In this document: positions 25,048 through 33,553 of the stretch, one piece after another
Numbering within the stretch: the first letter of the stretch is position 1
How the letters are laid out: each line of letters opens with the position of its first letter
Notes under the pieces: generated by a model
What the model was told of the DNA's origin: nothing
The model's input: the letters and a program-made list of their open reading frames with translations, nothing else
Databases searched by the model: none
Made by a program: the position numbers and the translations under genes
DNA from: a virus
Virus record (IMG/VR): IMGVR_UViG_3300037258_000427
Span: 1-40,584 of that record
Length of the DNA stretch: 40,584 nt
Strand: one strand, 5' to 3'

Positions 25048-25838
25048 TGCCGCTCGGTGCTATTGGTGGGGCAATACTCGGTGGTGCTCTGGTGGGTACC
25101 GCCGGATCTCTTATAGCGAGTAATCAGCAGGCTGGAGCCCAGAAGCAGGCAGCTAGTACCCAAGCTAATGAACTCTCTAGCATTCAGCAGCTTGAGAATC
25201 CCTATGTACAGGCAGGCTATGGAGCTACTAGCACTTTAAACGAGCTGCTGGGAACAGCCCCCACGACCGGGTCCGGAGGAACAGCCGGAACTACCGGTCT
25301 GCCGGGTGGATATCTCACGCAACAATTCAATCCCACCCAAGCGCAGCTGAACTCATATCCTGGCTATCAGTTTCAGCTACAGACCGGCGGACAGGCGATA
25401 CGTAATGCGGATACTCCTGGTGTGGGCGCTCTTTCTGGAGCTGCTCTCAAGGATCTAACGAGCTTTAATCAGGGCCTAGCTGGCACTAATTACCAAAACT
25501 ATTTCAACCAGTTTCAGACTCAGCAGAACAATATTTTTAGTCGTCTCTCTGGCATTGCCCAGTTAGGTCAGGCGTCCGCTGGTGGAGTGGCTAGCGCCGG
25601 AACTCAGTTGGGTCAGGGGGTCGCTCAGGCTCAGGCTGGAGCGGGAGCCTCATACGCTGGGGGTACGGTCGGCGCTGCAAATGCAGCCGGAAACTCCGGA
25701 TTGAATTATCTGTTGCTCAATAGCGCCCTTGGGGGCAGTAGTGGAGGCTTCAATCCAGCTGCCACGCCAGGAATTACTGGAGGGGAAAGCACAGCAGTAG
25801 ATTCCTCCACTGGTCTTAACTATTTGACCGGCGGATAA
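25047..25838 (+). CDS. DNA ejection (pilot) protein, P22 gp7-like
   Basis: The N-terminus GAIGGAILGGALVGTAGSLI is a glycine-zipper membrane segment, followed by ASNQQAGAQKQAASTQANEL and a Gln/Ala/Gly-rich body. This is the plan of P22 gp7-type and related virion proteins that are ejected and insert into the cell envelope. Length 263 is close to gp7. It is the first of three co-directional ejection-type genes. Confidence 0.78.
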   Translation: MPLGAIGGAILGGALVGTAGSLIASNQQAGAQKQAASTQANELSSIQQLENPYVQAGYGATSTLNELLGTAPTTGSGGTAGTTGLPGGYLTQQFNPTQAQLNSYPGYQFQLQTGGQAIRNADTPGVGALSGAALKDLTSFNQGLAGTNYQNYFNQFQTQQNNIFSRLSGIAQLGQASAGGVASAGTQLGQGVAQAQAGAGASYAGGTVGAANAAGNSGLNYLLLNSALGGSSGGFNPAATPGITGGESTAVDSSTGLNYLTGG

Positions 25839-25839
25839 A

Positions 25840-27417
25840 ATGCCTGACTTCGGCACTCCTGTCGCTCAGAACGTCAACATAAATCCTCAGCAGGGGATTC
25901 AGACATTATCCGGATTGCTGGGGCTCAAGCAGCAGCAGTTAGCTCTACAAACCGGACAGGCTCAGCTAGGAACGGCCCAGGCGGTCGCTCAGCAGGAGCA
26001 GCAGACCGCGCAGCAGCGAGCTAACGTTGCCACATTCATGCAGCATTACGATGCTGAAAAGCATACCGGCCCCGATGGCACGTTAGATCTAGATGCTACC
26101 TTTAGTGATCCGAATTTAAGAGCCGCTGCCGGGGATCAATTCCCAGCGATTATGCAGAACCTGTTAGGAGTGAAAAACGCTCAGCTACAGGCCAAGCAAT
26201 CGTTATTGAATCTGAATAATGACTCTCGCGTGCAATTCGAGGGAATAGTCGGAGGTTTAAGAACAGATAAAGACGTCATAGCAGACAATGAAGCCGGAAG
26301 ATCCAAGGTACAAAACGCTATTGATGAGTACTCTTCTACTGGTCCAGATGCAGCGCGAGCAGCGAAGATCTATGGCGGATCGTTTACGAATGCTCCGCAA
26401 GGCCACTTGGTAGATGCTGTATCGAATGCCCAGCTTCAGGCTTTGGATGCCTCTGCTCAGGCGTCCCATCAGGCTCCAAACTATGCCAATACTGGCACTG
26501 GCCTAGTCAATGTTAACCCGCAGGCGGTTGGCGGAAATTTATCCGGACCTCCTCAGCAGGGTCCTCCTCAGATTCCGTTGCATCAGCCGATATCTCTGCC
26601 TAATGGACAGCAGGCCATCTGGAATACGGCGACCAATCGTTATGAGGTTGCTCAACCAGGCGGCCCACAATCCTCTCAAACACCACCAAAATCGAGTAAC
26701 CCATTTCTGAATTCAGATGGTAGCGCTCGCACTGCGACGCAAGATGCGCCGCCAGCTAACGCACCCAAGCAGGTTCAGGACCAATACGCCCAGTCAGCCA
26801 CCGCTGCATCTCAGTACGTAGGGCAAGTGAGAGATGCCGATGAAGGCTACGGCACTAACCTTGCCATATCCAACGCTATCCGCAGATTATCTGTCGATAC
26901 CAAAACAGGCCCAGGAACACAAAAATGGCACGATGTTCTGGGTGCTCTAGGGGCTCCTGCTGATCTAAACAACGTATCCGATTATCAGCAATTAGGGGCA
27001 TGGCTAGAGAGACAGGCCGCCGGAATGAGACAGACACTGGGATTACCGCAAACTAACTTGGGGCAAACGACCGCCGGAGCTATTTCAGGTACAACTGAAT
27101 ATCAACCTGAGGCCATACAAGCCAAGAATGATTTTAATCAGGCTCTGATAGAGGGCCTGCATTCCTATCGCCAGGGAATGGATAAGGTCACAGGATTCGG
27201 GACGATTCCGAGCCCTAAATCAGTACAGTCATTCCGAGGGGCCTGGACGAACAATTTCGATCCGACGGTCTATGAGCTGAAATCTGCCCAACAGAGACTC
27301 AAGGAAGATCCACAAGCGGTGCAAAAGGTGATTGCCAATCTAACTCCTGAACAAGCCCAGGAGATAAGAACGAAGCGCAAAGCACTGCAAAATCTGACGA
27401 TTGGACAACCGCCGTGA
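25840..27417 (+). CDS. Putative internal virion/ejection protein (525 aa)
   Basis: The protein is hydrophilic and Gln/Ala-rich with an extended N-terminal helix (LKQQQLALQTGQAQLGTAQA, residues about 25-70), a Pro/Gln-rich linker at about 225-315, and a more ordered C-terminal helical part. This low-complexity helical composition and position match P22 gp20/gp16-type ejection proteins. No enzymatic motif is seen. GTG of the next gene overlaps its stop. Confidence 0.65.
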   Translation: MPDFGTPVAQNVNINPQQGIQTLSGLLGLKQQQLALQTGQAQLGTAQAVAQQEQQTAQQRANVATFMQHYDAEKHTGPDGTLDLDATFSDPNLRAAAGDQFPAIMQNLLGVKNAQLQAKQSLLNLNNDSRVQFEGIVGGLRTDKDVIADNEAGRSKVQNAIDEYSSTGPDAARAAKIYGGSFTNAPQGHLVDAVSNAQLQALDASAQASHQAPNYANTGTGLVNVNPQAVGGNLSGPPQQGPPQIPLHQPISLPNGQQAIWNTATNRYEVAQPGGPQSSQTPPKSSNPFLNSDGSARTATQDAPPANAPKQVQDQYAQSATAASQYVGQVRDADEGYGTNLAISNAIRRLSVDTKTGPGTQKWHDVLGALGAPADLNNVSDYQQLGAWLERQAAGMRQTLGLPQTNLGQTTAGAISGTTEYQPEAIQAKNDFNQALIEGLHSYRQGMDKVTGFGTIPSPKSVQSFRGAWTNNFDPTVYELKSAQQRLKEDPQAVQKVIANLTPEQAQEIRTKRKALQNLTIGQPP

Positions 27418-28685
27418 GCGTTCCGAGTGACGCCATTGATCAGGCGCTAGCGGCTAGAGCTAATAGCGGGATGCCGATATCTGCCGGAGCTGATCCAATC
27501 GATGCAGCTTTATCGGCGCGAGCGACTTCTTCAGGAAACGCTGGTTTCAATCCAGATCCAAATGTCTCCAGGCAATCAGATAAACCGATCGAATCAGGCG
27601 GCCCTGTGTCGACTCTTTTGGGGTCATATAACGATTGGGCAGGGAAGCAACTTGAAAGTGAGGCGCGGTTATTCGGCGTCAGCGATGCAAAATCTCTGCA
27701 GTATGTACGCTCTATCCCGTCTGCTACAGAGACAGTTCTGGGGGCCTCAGCTGGTGATGGGAGACCATCGAATGAACCATTCGGTTCGCCGGCCACTTCG
27801 GCGCCGCAAGTCCATCCATTGCAAGAAGCAGCCAATGCTGTGCAGTCAGATATAGACGCAACCAAGGCCCAAGCGAGTGCGCAAGGATTTGAGTTGTCCG
27901 ACAAAGCCCCATCTGTTCCTCAGCAAATATCCAACAGATTATCTCGAGAACAATTAAATTTACCCAAAGATAGCCCGCTTTATCCGGATATGCTGCACGC
28001 GGCCAATAAAGCGTATGTTTCTCCTGCCTTTGAGGCTGTCAAAAGCTGGCCGCAACCGATTAAATTAAGTGATTACACTAAGGCCACACTGGAGGATGTG
28101 AAGCCTCTAATGCCGGCCAATGAAGTTAAAGCCCTTCCGTCCGGGGATGAAATTACTGCGCAACAGGGTGTCGATGCTTCCATTGCTTTGAGGGCCAAAG
28201 CCAAACAGTTTCCTGATTATGGTGTCAACGCTAATAATCAATCATGGGAATCTGTAGCTAAAGCACATGTTGATGCTGCCCGAGCAATCGAAGGAGACAT
28301 TAGGACTAATCTTTCTTCCAATGGACAAGAATCGCTAGCTGACGACTGGGACAACGCTCGTGTGTATAGAGCGATATCTGGCGCTTACGAGGACGCACTC
28401 GATGGGGCTGGTAATGTGCGAGTGCCTGAATTAAAGAAGCAATTACTCAGGCAAGGGGTCCCATTAACGGGTAACGCAGCGATGCTAGCTAAGATCGGTG
28501 CGGCATACCCTGAAATGTTCAAAGCCACCCCGGCTGCGCCACAGGTGGGTATAGTCAAGAAAGCTGTTGCGAGTACGCTGCCAGCGGTTCTTGGGGCAGC
28601 CGGTGCTCACGTGGGTGGTCCATTTGGGGCCGCACTAGGAGTGGGAGCCGGAGAAAGTCTTGGGAACAAGGTCCTTAGGCCCTAA
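27414..28685 (+). CDS. Putative internal virion/ejection protein with C-terminal glycine zipper (423 aa)
   Basis: The N-terminus carries two copies of a short motif (DAIDQALAARANSG and DPIDAALSARATSSG). The middle is helical and hydrophilic. The last 45 residues form a glycine-zipper membrane segment (LPAVLGAAGAHVGGPFGAAL). Ejected proteins often carry such segments for inner-membrane insertion. Start is GTG 27414. Its stop overlaps the stop of the small convergent gene. Confidence 0.65.
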   Translation: MSVPSDAIDQALAARANSGMPISAGADPIDAALSARATSSGNAGFNPDPNVSRQSDKPIESGGPVSTLLGSYNDWAGKQLESEARLFGVSDAKSLQYVRSIPSATETVLGASAGDGRPSNEPFGSPATSAPQVHPLQEAANAVQSDIDATKAQASAQGFELSDKAPSVPQQISNRLSREQLNLPKDSPLYPDMLHAANKAYVSPAFEAVKSWPQPIKLSDYTKATLEDVKPLMPANEVKALPSGDEITAQQGVDASIALRAKAKQFPDYGVNANNQSWESVAKAHVDAARAIEGDIRTNLSSNGQESLADDWDNARVYRAISGAYEDALDGAGNVRVPELKKQLLRQGVPLTGNAAMLAKIGAAYPEMFKATPAAPQVGIVKKAVASTLPAVLGAAGAHVGGPFGAALGVGAGESLGNKVLRP

Positions 28686-28831
28686 CCGCCATTAGAGCCA
28701 TAGCAAAGTACCAAAGCAAAAATGGTTAAAAACGCCCCAGCACTGATACCAAGCAGCCAATACATGAGCTTTCTAAACCCCGTGTGGCACACGGCTAAGA
28801 CGATAAGTCCTAGGATGAATATCCAGATCAT
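28682..28831 (-). CDS. Small two-helix membrane protein (49 aa) on the opposite strand
   Basis: ATG at 28831 gives IWIFILGLIVLAVCH and KLMYWLLGISAGAFLTIFAL, two hydrophobic helices joined by a short basic loop. An extension to 28879 would overlap the tail-spike start. It occupies the whole 155-bp gap between two plus-strand late genes, and its stop overlaps the upstream gene's stop (CTAA). Function unknown; possible holin or antiholin, immunity or superinfection-exclusion protein. Codon pattern and hydrophobicity make a chance frame less likely, but no strong ribosome site is visible. Confidence 0.55.
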   Translation of the reverse strand: MIWIFILGLIVLAVCHTGFRKLMYWLLGISAGAFLTIFALVLCYGSNGG

Positions 28832-28840
28832 GGTGCACCG

Positions 28841-30451
28841 ATGGTCACTGTAGTTGCCTGTCCCGCTCCGGTATTCCAATTCTTCGATAATTCGGGGAAA
28901 CCTGCTATCGGAGGATCACTGCTGACTCAGGTTGCAGGAGTCAATTATCCCACATATCAGGATTCGGCAGGCACCATTCCGCTACCAAACCCTATTCCGT
29001 TAAATAGCCGCGGAGAGGTCTCTAACGCCTCTGGGCAGACCTGCCAGCTCTTTGTGATTCCCAATACCGTCTATGCGTTTACTCTCTCCGATGAGAACGG
29101 AAATCTGCTCTGGAATGAGCCTTATGTTAATGGCATTTCGGTCACCCAGACTCAGGCTCAGATAGGGCAGCTCTTATGGCCCCAGACGGCCTCAGAACTC
29201 GCTGCGGGTGTTACCCCGACTTACTACTACTATCCGCCCTATAACGTGCTGCGCTACGGGGCTGATCCGAACGGGATCTCCTCGAGCCTCGCAGCCTTCA
29301 ATGCCGCCTACGCCTCTGCCATGGAGACAATCCCGCACGATAGCATCTACGCTCCCACTGGGACGTACCTGATTCCCGCTCCCGGACTCAACTGGACCAA
29401 TCAGAACAGCATCTATCTTCACGGTGACGGGGCTGGACTCTCGGTTCTCAACGGGGACGGATCTAACGCTTACACAATCCTGACGCTCAGTGCGGACACC
29501 GGCAGCGGGACGACTGGAACGGACGTCGAACTTCGGGATTTCTCAATTAAGAGCGGCGCAGCCGGCCAGCCCGCACTGCTCATAGCGGACTACCTGGGGG
29601 TGCTGGTAGAAAGCCTGTTGCTCTTTAGCAGCGGCAACGCCCTTACTCTCAATGGCTGCGCCAATCTCTACGGGGCTCATCTGAACTGCCTGACTGGGTG
29701 GGTTATTAGTGCGTCTGGCAGCTCAGCGCTTCTCCTGTCGACAGACACCAACAGCATCGGCTGTGGGCCACTGACCTTCAACAGCTGCGAGTTCAACGGA
29801 CAGGGCAATGCCCTTACGGCGGGAGCGGCGGTCAGTTCAAAGCGCACCATCTGCGGAGTATTCCAGGGCTGCGCGTTCTACGCCTCAGGCACGGGGTTGA
29901 CCTCGGTGGTGGAACTCACCGATGCCGACGACGTCACCTGCATCGAGTGTTATAGCGAGGATAGCCAAAACACCGCCAACAACAACGCGGTACTGTTCAA
30001 TTTGAGCGGCACGGTTTCTCAGGTACAGCAGTTCGCCATTATCGGGGGAACGTATTTCAATGGGAACGGAACTTTCAGCGCCAACTACCTCGTGAATGGG
30101 GTGATGTTTAACAAACTCAAGATTGACGGGGTGACCGCGGCCGGCTTCGCTACCGCGATGCTCAACTGGACGGTGGGCAATCTCACTGGCCTCTCGATGA
30201 TCGATGTTGCTAATGCGTACAGCAGCGGCAGCGGCAGTCCGCCGGTATTCAATACGGGGCTGGGCGCCCCGAGCGGCATCGTGGTGGCGGCTTGGCAGTA
30301 CCCGCCTTTATCGACCGGATGGGGCACTCCGACGGGGGGGGCAGTCGAGAGCGACTACACCGCCAGTCCCACTCAGACCATGGCGGCTACCAGCGCTGCG
30401 CTCGCGCAGATCATCAAAGATCTTACGACGCGCGGTATCCTTGGGTCATAG
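28841..30451 (+). CDS. Tail spike with beta-helix (pectate-lyase-like) body
   Basis: The N-terminus VFQFFDNSGKPAIGGSLLTQ, then TYQDSAGTIPLPNPIPLNSR, is a widespread head-binding domain of podophage spikes. From about residue 135 (YNVLRYGADPNGISSSLAAF) the sequence becomes a right-handed beta-helix: repeated G-N/D-G strands such as IYLHGDGAGLSVLNGDGSN. Such spikes bind and usually cleave a surface polysaccharide. The short C-terminal helix (ATSAALAQIIKDLTTRG) may be a trimerisation or maturation segment. Length 536. Confidence 0.85.
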   Translation: MVTVVACPAPVFQFFDNSGKPAIGGSLLTQVAGVNYPTYQDSAGTIPLPNPIPLNSRGEVSNASGQTCQLFVIPNTVYAFTLSDENGNLLWNEPYVNGISVTQTQAQIGQLLWPQTASELAAGVTPTYYYYPPYNVLRYGADPNGISSSLAAFNAAYASAMETIPHDSIYAPTGTYLIPAPGLNWTNQNSIYLHGDGAGLSVLNGDGSNAYTILTLSADTGSGTTGTDVELRDFSIKSGAAGQPALLIADYLGVLVESLLLFSSGNALTLNGCANLYGAHLNCLTGWVISASGSSALLLSTDTNSIGCGPLTFNSCEFNGQGNALTAGAAVSSKRTICGVFQGCAFYASGTGLTSVVELTDADDVTCIECYSEDSQNTANNNAVLFNLSGTVSQVQQFAIIGGTYFNGNGTFSANYLVNGVMFNKLKIDGVTAAGFATAMLNWTVGNLTGLSMIDVANAYSSGSGSPPVFNTGLGAPSGIVVAAWQYPPLSTGWGTPTGGAVESDYTASPTQTMAATSAALAQIIKDLTTRGILGS

Positions 30452-30542
30452 TGTGCAAGTCAATTGCAAATCCGGAGATTGGAGCTATTTACCGTATATC
30501 GAGCAGTTACTACCCGCAGGGCGGGATCTTCGGTACCAACTT

Positions 30543-30836
30543 ATGCAGCCCGATAACCAGAGCCCTTGGCACCTATTACATCTCTTGCTTCTACCCCTAA
30601 CAGGAGTGATGGGCTGGATGGCCAGACAACTCTCGCTCAAGGCTGACAAAACCTACCTTGACGAAAAGCATGCCGAGAACGTCAAGCGCTTCGATGCGAT
30701 CATTGCTATGATTTCCGAGGCGAATCGGGTCTCATCCACAGAGCGACACTCAATAAACGACAAGCTCGGGGCTCTAACGGCGACAGTCGCGGTCCTCGGC
30801 GACCGAGCGGGACTGGATCACGCGAGACGCAAGTGA
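30543..30836 (+). CDS. Membrane-anchored coiled-coil protein of the lysis region (97 aa)
   Basis: From ATG 30543 the protein has a hydrophobic segment (HLLHLLLLPLTGVMGWMA, residues 10-27) and then a charged helix (KTYLDEKHAENVKRFDAIIA) ending in basic residues. The start is uncertain: GTG 30453 gives 127 residues and ATG 30618 gives only the coiled coil. One transmembrane helix plus coiled coil before the endolysin gene resembles lysis accessory proteins such as i-spanins or XhlA-like factors. It overlaps the endolysin start (GTGA). Confidence 0.6.
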   Translation: MQPDNQSPWHLLHLLLLPLTGVMGWMARQLSLKADKTYLDEKHAENVKRFDAIIAMISEANRVSSTERHSINDKLGALTATVAVLGDRAGLDHARRK

Positions 30837-31177
30837 CCCTCAGGGAACAGCAATCGCTCTTTGCCCAGTTAGCCGCCAGTCTTATCACATATGCCTATAG
30901 CGCTGGCTATGAGATCACCCTAGGGGAGGCGTGGAGGACCCCTGAGCAGGCCCAATGGAATGCCGATAACGGCTCAGGGATCGTCCACAGCCTCCACACG
31001 CAGCGCCTGGCGATTGATCTGAACCTATTCAAGGATGGGGCTCTCCTTGAGACGGTCGACGGCTACCGACCCATGGGAACCTACTGGAAGGGCCTACACG
31101 AGCTCGCCCGCTGGGGCGGGGATTTCAGTAAGCCTGATTCAGATCATTTTTCACTGGAATTTGACGGCATACAATAG
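30833..31177 (+). CDS. Endolysin: L-alanyl-D-glutamate-type peptidase, M15 family
   Basis: The 114-residue product carries the M15 zinc site: HSLHTQRLAIDLNLF (H55 and D62), YWKGLHELARWGGDF, and the final DSDHFSLEF (H105). Small enzymes of this family, such as the phage T5 endolysin, cut peptidoglycan cross-bridge peptides. There is no signal peptide, so export needs a holin. GTG 30833 overlaps the upstream TGA. Confidence 0.92.
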   Translation: MTLREQQSLFAQLAASLITYAYSAGYEITLGEAWRTPEQAQWNADNGSGIVHSLHTQRLAIDLNLFKDGALLETVDGYRPMGTYWKGLHELARWGGDFSKPDSDHFSLEFDGIQ

Positions 31178-31190
31178 ACAGGTAAGAACG

Positions 31191-31478
31191 ATGGCAAATC
31201 TTAACTTTTGGGGATTTCTGGTGCTCTGTTCCGAATGGGTATCGGACCGGGCTACCCGCATCCTGGGTATCACGGGCGGCACTCTCAGTGTGTTACTGGC
31301 CTCGAACGTCATTCCCATCGCGTATGCCAAATATTGCATGGCCGCGATCGCGGTATTGACCTACTGGCGGGGGCAATCCAATGCCAGTACGGTCAGTGTG
31401 GCTAAGAACATTGTTGGAGTCTCCAAAGCCGCTGACCTTCCCAAGCCACCGGACCCTCCGGTAGTGAGCCCTAAATGA
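31191..31478 (+). CDS. Putative holin (95 aa)
   Basis: ATG at 31191 has AGGTAAG upstream. The frame also extends to 31035 but only through the endolysin gene. Two hydrophobic stretches (ILGITGGTLSVLLASNVIPI and AKYCMAAIAVLTYW) are followed by a polar C-terminus with KPPDPP. Size and position right after the endolysin support a holin. The stop overlaps the next ATG. Confidence 0.65.
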   Translation: MANLNFWGFLVLCSEWVSDRATRILGITGGTLSVLLASNVIPIAYAKYCMAAIAVLTYWRGQSNASTVSVAKNIVGVSKAADLPKPPDPPVVSPK

Positions 31479-31675
31479 TCCACTTACTCCTGGTCGCCTT
31501 CATCGTTCTATGCATTGTCGGGGTTATTCTGTGGGGCATTAACCAGATCCCAGGAATCCCGCCAGTCGTCAAGGTCGTGGTTTACGTCATTGTCGCTATC
31601 GTGCTGCTACTCTGGCTGTTGTCTTTTGTCAGTGGTAGTGATTTCACCCTATCCAGCCATTACAGAGGACCCTAA
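31475..31675 (+). CDS. Small two-helix membrane protein (66 aa)
   Basis: The sequence IHLLLVAFIVLCIVGVILWG and VVKVVVYVIVAIVLLLWLLS are two long transmembrane helices separated by NQIPGIPP. This pattern is a common phage and bacterial short membrane family (Thivi_2564-like). It may be a second holin or antiholin. It overlaps the previous gene by 4 bases. Confidence 0.7.
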   Translation: MIHLLLVAFIVLCIVGVILWGINQIPGIPPVVKVVVYVIVAIVLLLWLLSFVSGSDFTLSSHYRGP

Positions 31676-32032
31676 ATGAAGCTCCTTTTACCCTTACTGC
31701 TGTGTCTAGCCGGATGTGCTACGACACCCACCCTGACCTCCTCGATCGCGACCGCGACTGAGCTCAATACGGCCGCTCTGACGGCTGCAGTCTCGTTAGC
31801 GAATTCCGGGGCGATCACGAGCAAGCAACTCACCGAGGTCTATGGAGTCACCAATGCGGTCGAGGCCGCGCTTGTGGTGGCTGAGCAGGCCAGTAACGCC
31901 GGGAACGCTGCGAGCGCCCAGGCGACCTATACGGCCGTTATGGCGACCCTTGCCGGAGTGACGGCCTGTCTGACGCCCAAGGCTCCGGCTGCCACGATCG
32001 ACGCCTGCATTGCGGGAGTAAAAGCGCCATGA
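31676..32032 (+). CDS. Lipoprotein (118 aa)
   Basis: The N-terminus KLLLPLLLCLAGCATTPT is a lipoprotein signal with lipobox LAGC and acylated Cys at residue 13-14. The mature part is Ala/Thr-rich and helical. In a lysis region an outer-membrane spanin is possible, though a Pro-rich Rz1-like tail is not present. Starts immediately after the previous stop (TAAATG). Confidence 0.75.
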   Translation: MKLLLPLLLCLAGCATTPTLTSSIATATELNTAALTAAVSLANSGAITSKQLTEVYGVTNAVEAALVVAEQASNAGNAASAQATYTAVMATLAGVTACLTPKAPAATIDACIAGVKAP

Positions 32033-32214
32033 ATATAGCCGCTCTACTGACCGCGCTCCTGGAGATTGCCCCGCAGCTGTTCTCACTGATCCAGCAGCAA
32101 ACCGCTGGAGCCACAGTGACGGACGCGCAGGTCCAAGCCCTATTCACCGCCTACGGGGTGGAAGCCGATATTGCCTCTAAACTCATAGCGACCCTGCAGG
32201 CGCAGGGTAAATAA
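32029..32214 (+). CDS. Small hydrophobic/amphipathic protein (61 aa)
   Basis: The product NIAALLTALLEIAPQLFSLI, then TVTDAQVQALFTAYGVEADI, resembles short phage helical proteins after the lipoprotein. It overlaps the lipoprotein stop. Function unknown. Confidence 0.6.
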   Translation: MNIAALLTALLEIAPQLFSLIQQQTAGATVTDAQVQALFTAYGVEADIASKLIATLQAQGK

Positions 32215-32224
32215 GGACAGTCCC

Positions 32225-32527
32225 ATGTATAACGTACTCGTAACCCTCGCCAAGACTGACACTCCTCTCCCGGATGGCGTCATCTTCGGCCACACGAACC
32301 TGACCGTTACCGATTCAGCCAGTGCGGTACAGAACTTCTCGCTTAATGGCTCTGAAGCCACTCCCTGGACGCAGACCGTAGCCGGTCTTGCCGATGGAGC
32401 CTCGACCTACTCGGCCCAAGACGTTGACTCCAATGGAGCGGCTATTGGAAGCGCGATCACGGCGACCTACACTCCGACGGTAGCCACATTCCCTGCTACC
32501 TCGGGTATTACCGTCACCCCGGCGTGA
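32225..32527 (+). CDS. Beta-sandwich-type hypothetical protein (100 aa)
   Basis: The sequence TNLTVTDSASAVQNFSLNG, WTQTVAGLADGASTYSAQDV and IGSAITATYTPT gives a fibronectin- or Ig-like strand pattern. RBS AAGGACAG lies before 32225. A secreted or virion-bound role is possible. The next small gene overlaps its stop as GTGA. Confidence 0.62.
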   Translation: MYNVLVTLAKTDTPLPDGVIFGHTNLTVTDSASAVQNFSLNGSEATPWTQTVAGLADGASTYSAQDVDSNGAAIGSAITATYTPTVATFPATSGITVTPA

Positions 32528-32664
32528 GGGATCGATATCTAGAGCGGCGTCTGGAGCGCATCGAGGAGACGCTCCGGACGCTGCTGCATATCGTTGAGCA
32601 CTTATTCAAGAGGGGTAAGTGCCGTTACCCTGCGACGACGGGAATCAAGGTAACAAAGGCATAA
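32524..32664 (+). CDS. Small charged helical protein (46 aa)
   Basis: GTG at 32524 overlaps the previous TGA. The product starts RDRYLERRLERIEETLRTLL, a strongly amphipathic helix, and ends RGKCRYPATTGIKVTKA. It overlaps the 3' end of the convergent minus-strand gene by 63 bases. Coupling and composition support it; length makes it uncertain. Confidence 0.5.
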   Translation: MRDRYLERRLERIEETLRTLLHIVEHLFKRGKCRYPATTGIKVTKA

Positions 32665-32922
32665 GCCTGACAGCAGAGTCATCGCAGTCCACGCGCCTCT
32701 AGAACTGATTTCAGGGACTGCCTGAGGATCAGCCTGGAATGATGCCGCTGAGTTATCGAAGTAATAGGTAAAGGAATTATCGGCAGCCTGACTTCCTAGC
32801 GCTTCGCAAGAATATGGGACACCGTTCTCATATTGCATATGGATACAGCCATAGCCTGCCGGCATACCGGGCTGAGCTAGAGCGGCTGTGGGTAGTAAAA
32901 GCAATAATCCCCAAGGTTTCAT
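32602..32922 (-). CDS. Exported protein with PEP-CTERM-like (VPEI) sorting tail
   Basis: ATG at 32922 with GGGGA 6 bases upstream is preferred over TTG at 32928. The 106-residue product has a signal peptide (KPWGLLLLLPTAALAQ), a short extracellular part with paired cysteines, and a C-terminal tripartite signal: VPEISSRGAW (from residue 69), a hydrophobic helix (AMTLLSGLCLCYL) and a basic cluster RRRR (95-98). This is the plan of PEP-CTERM or VPEID-CTERM proteins, which exosortases of Gram-negative bacteria cleave and sort. Eight extra residues after the Arg cluster are atypical. The gene is distal in the minus-strand operon. Confidence 0.7.
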   Translation of the reverse strand: MKPWGLLLLLPTAALAQPGMPAGYGCIHMQYENGVPYSCEALGSQAADNSFTYYFDNSAASFQADPQAVPEISSRGAWTAMTLLSGLCLCYLDSRRRRVTALTPLE

Positions 32923-32982
32923 TTTCAATCCCCATGTTGTTCCCTGTCTCGGGTTATCGTTGTGGAGTCGGTTGATCCGGTG

Positions 32983-33531
32983 TTACCACTTCAGGCCAAA
33001 ATCGCGGCGCTTAATCTTCGCCATGCGACCGTCCGAGTGATGCCATACCAGACCCTCGATGACGCGCTCGGCTAGCCAAGCCTTCAGACCATCAAAGGTC
33101 CGCGGGGCATCCTCGTAGACTGCGGCATCCTCGTGGGCCATCAGCGTATGCGCGAGCGTGCCGTCCTTGTTACCCTGGATCTTCGGCCCGATCAGCTCAT
33201 AAGTGCCCGGCACCTTGGCGACGTAATCGTTGAACGCCTCCCGATGCCAGCGGTCATCCGGACCATCGCCAACCGGCACCCAGCCGACGGTTTTACCCGT
33301 GTTCTCGTCGGTTCCAAGACTCTCAAAGTCTGTAGGCGCCCTATCCCCTGGCTTTAGTTCGCGTCGCTTGTAGAGCTTCCCATCGCGTACCAGGCAGCTT
33401 GTGCCGTCATATTTTCGGGTGGCGACTCCTTCCCCGTCCCGGACCCACTTACAGTCAGCCGACCATACCGGCGTCACGAGCGCCGGCTGCTTGGTCATGT
33501 CCCTGGAGAAGATTGTTGGTATTTTGTTCAT
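32983..33531 (-). CDS. RNA ligase-type nucleotidyltransferase (DUF5565-like)
   Basis: The 182-residue product contains the adenylation lysine motif KYDGTS (K40-S45) and later motifs EGLVWHHSDG and MAKIKRRDFG, matching motifs IV and V of the ligase fold. This short family is annotated as RNA ligase 1-like (DUF5565). It would repair or modify RNA ends, perhaps countering tRNA cleavage by host defences. It has no OB or C-terminal domain. A strong hairpin sits 23-45 bases upstream of the start. Confidence 0.82.
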   Translation of the reverse strand: MNKIPTIFSRDMTKQPALVTPVWSADCKWVRDGEGVATRKYDGTSCLVRDGKLYKRRELKPGDRAPTDFESLGTDENTGKTVGWVPVGDGPDDRWHREAFNDYVAKVPGTYELIGPKIQGNKDGTLAHTLMAHEDAAVYEDAPRTFDGLKAWLAERVIEGLVWHHSDGRMAKIKRRDFGLKW

Positions 33532-33553
33532 AGTTCACCGGATAGTTGATCAG

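Noticed and set aside
27440-27904. 154-codon minus-strand frame
   Set aside because: It is antisense to the third ejection-type gene; composition is Ala/Ser-rich by mirror of that gene and no start signal is seen.
30292-30600. Frame giving a 49-residue product from GTG 30451
   Set aside because: The product has no membrane segment or motif and lacks a ribosome site; the lysis-region membrane protein frame is better.
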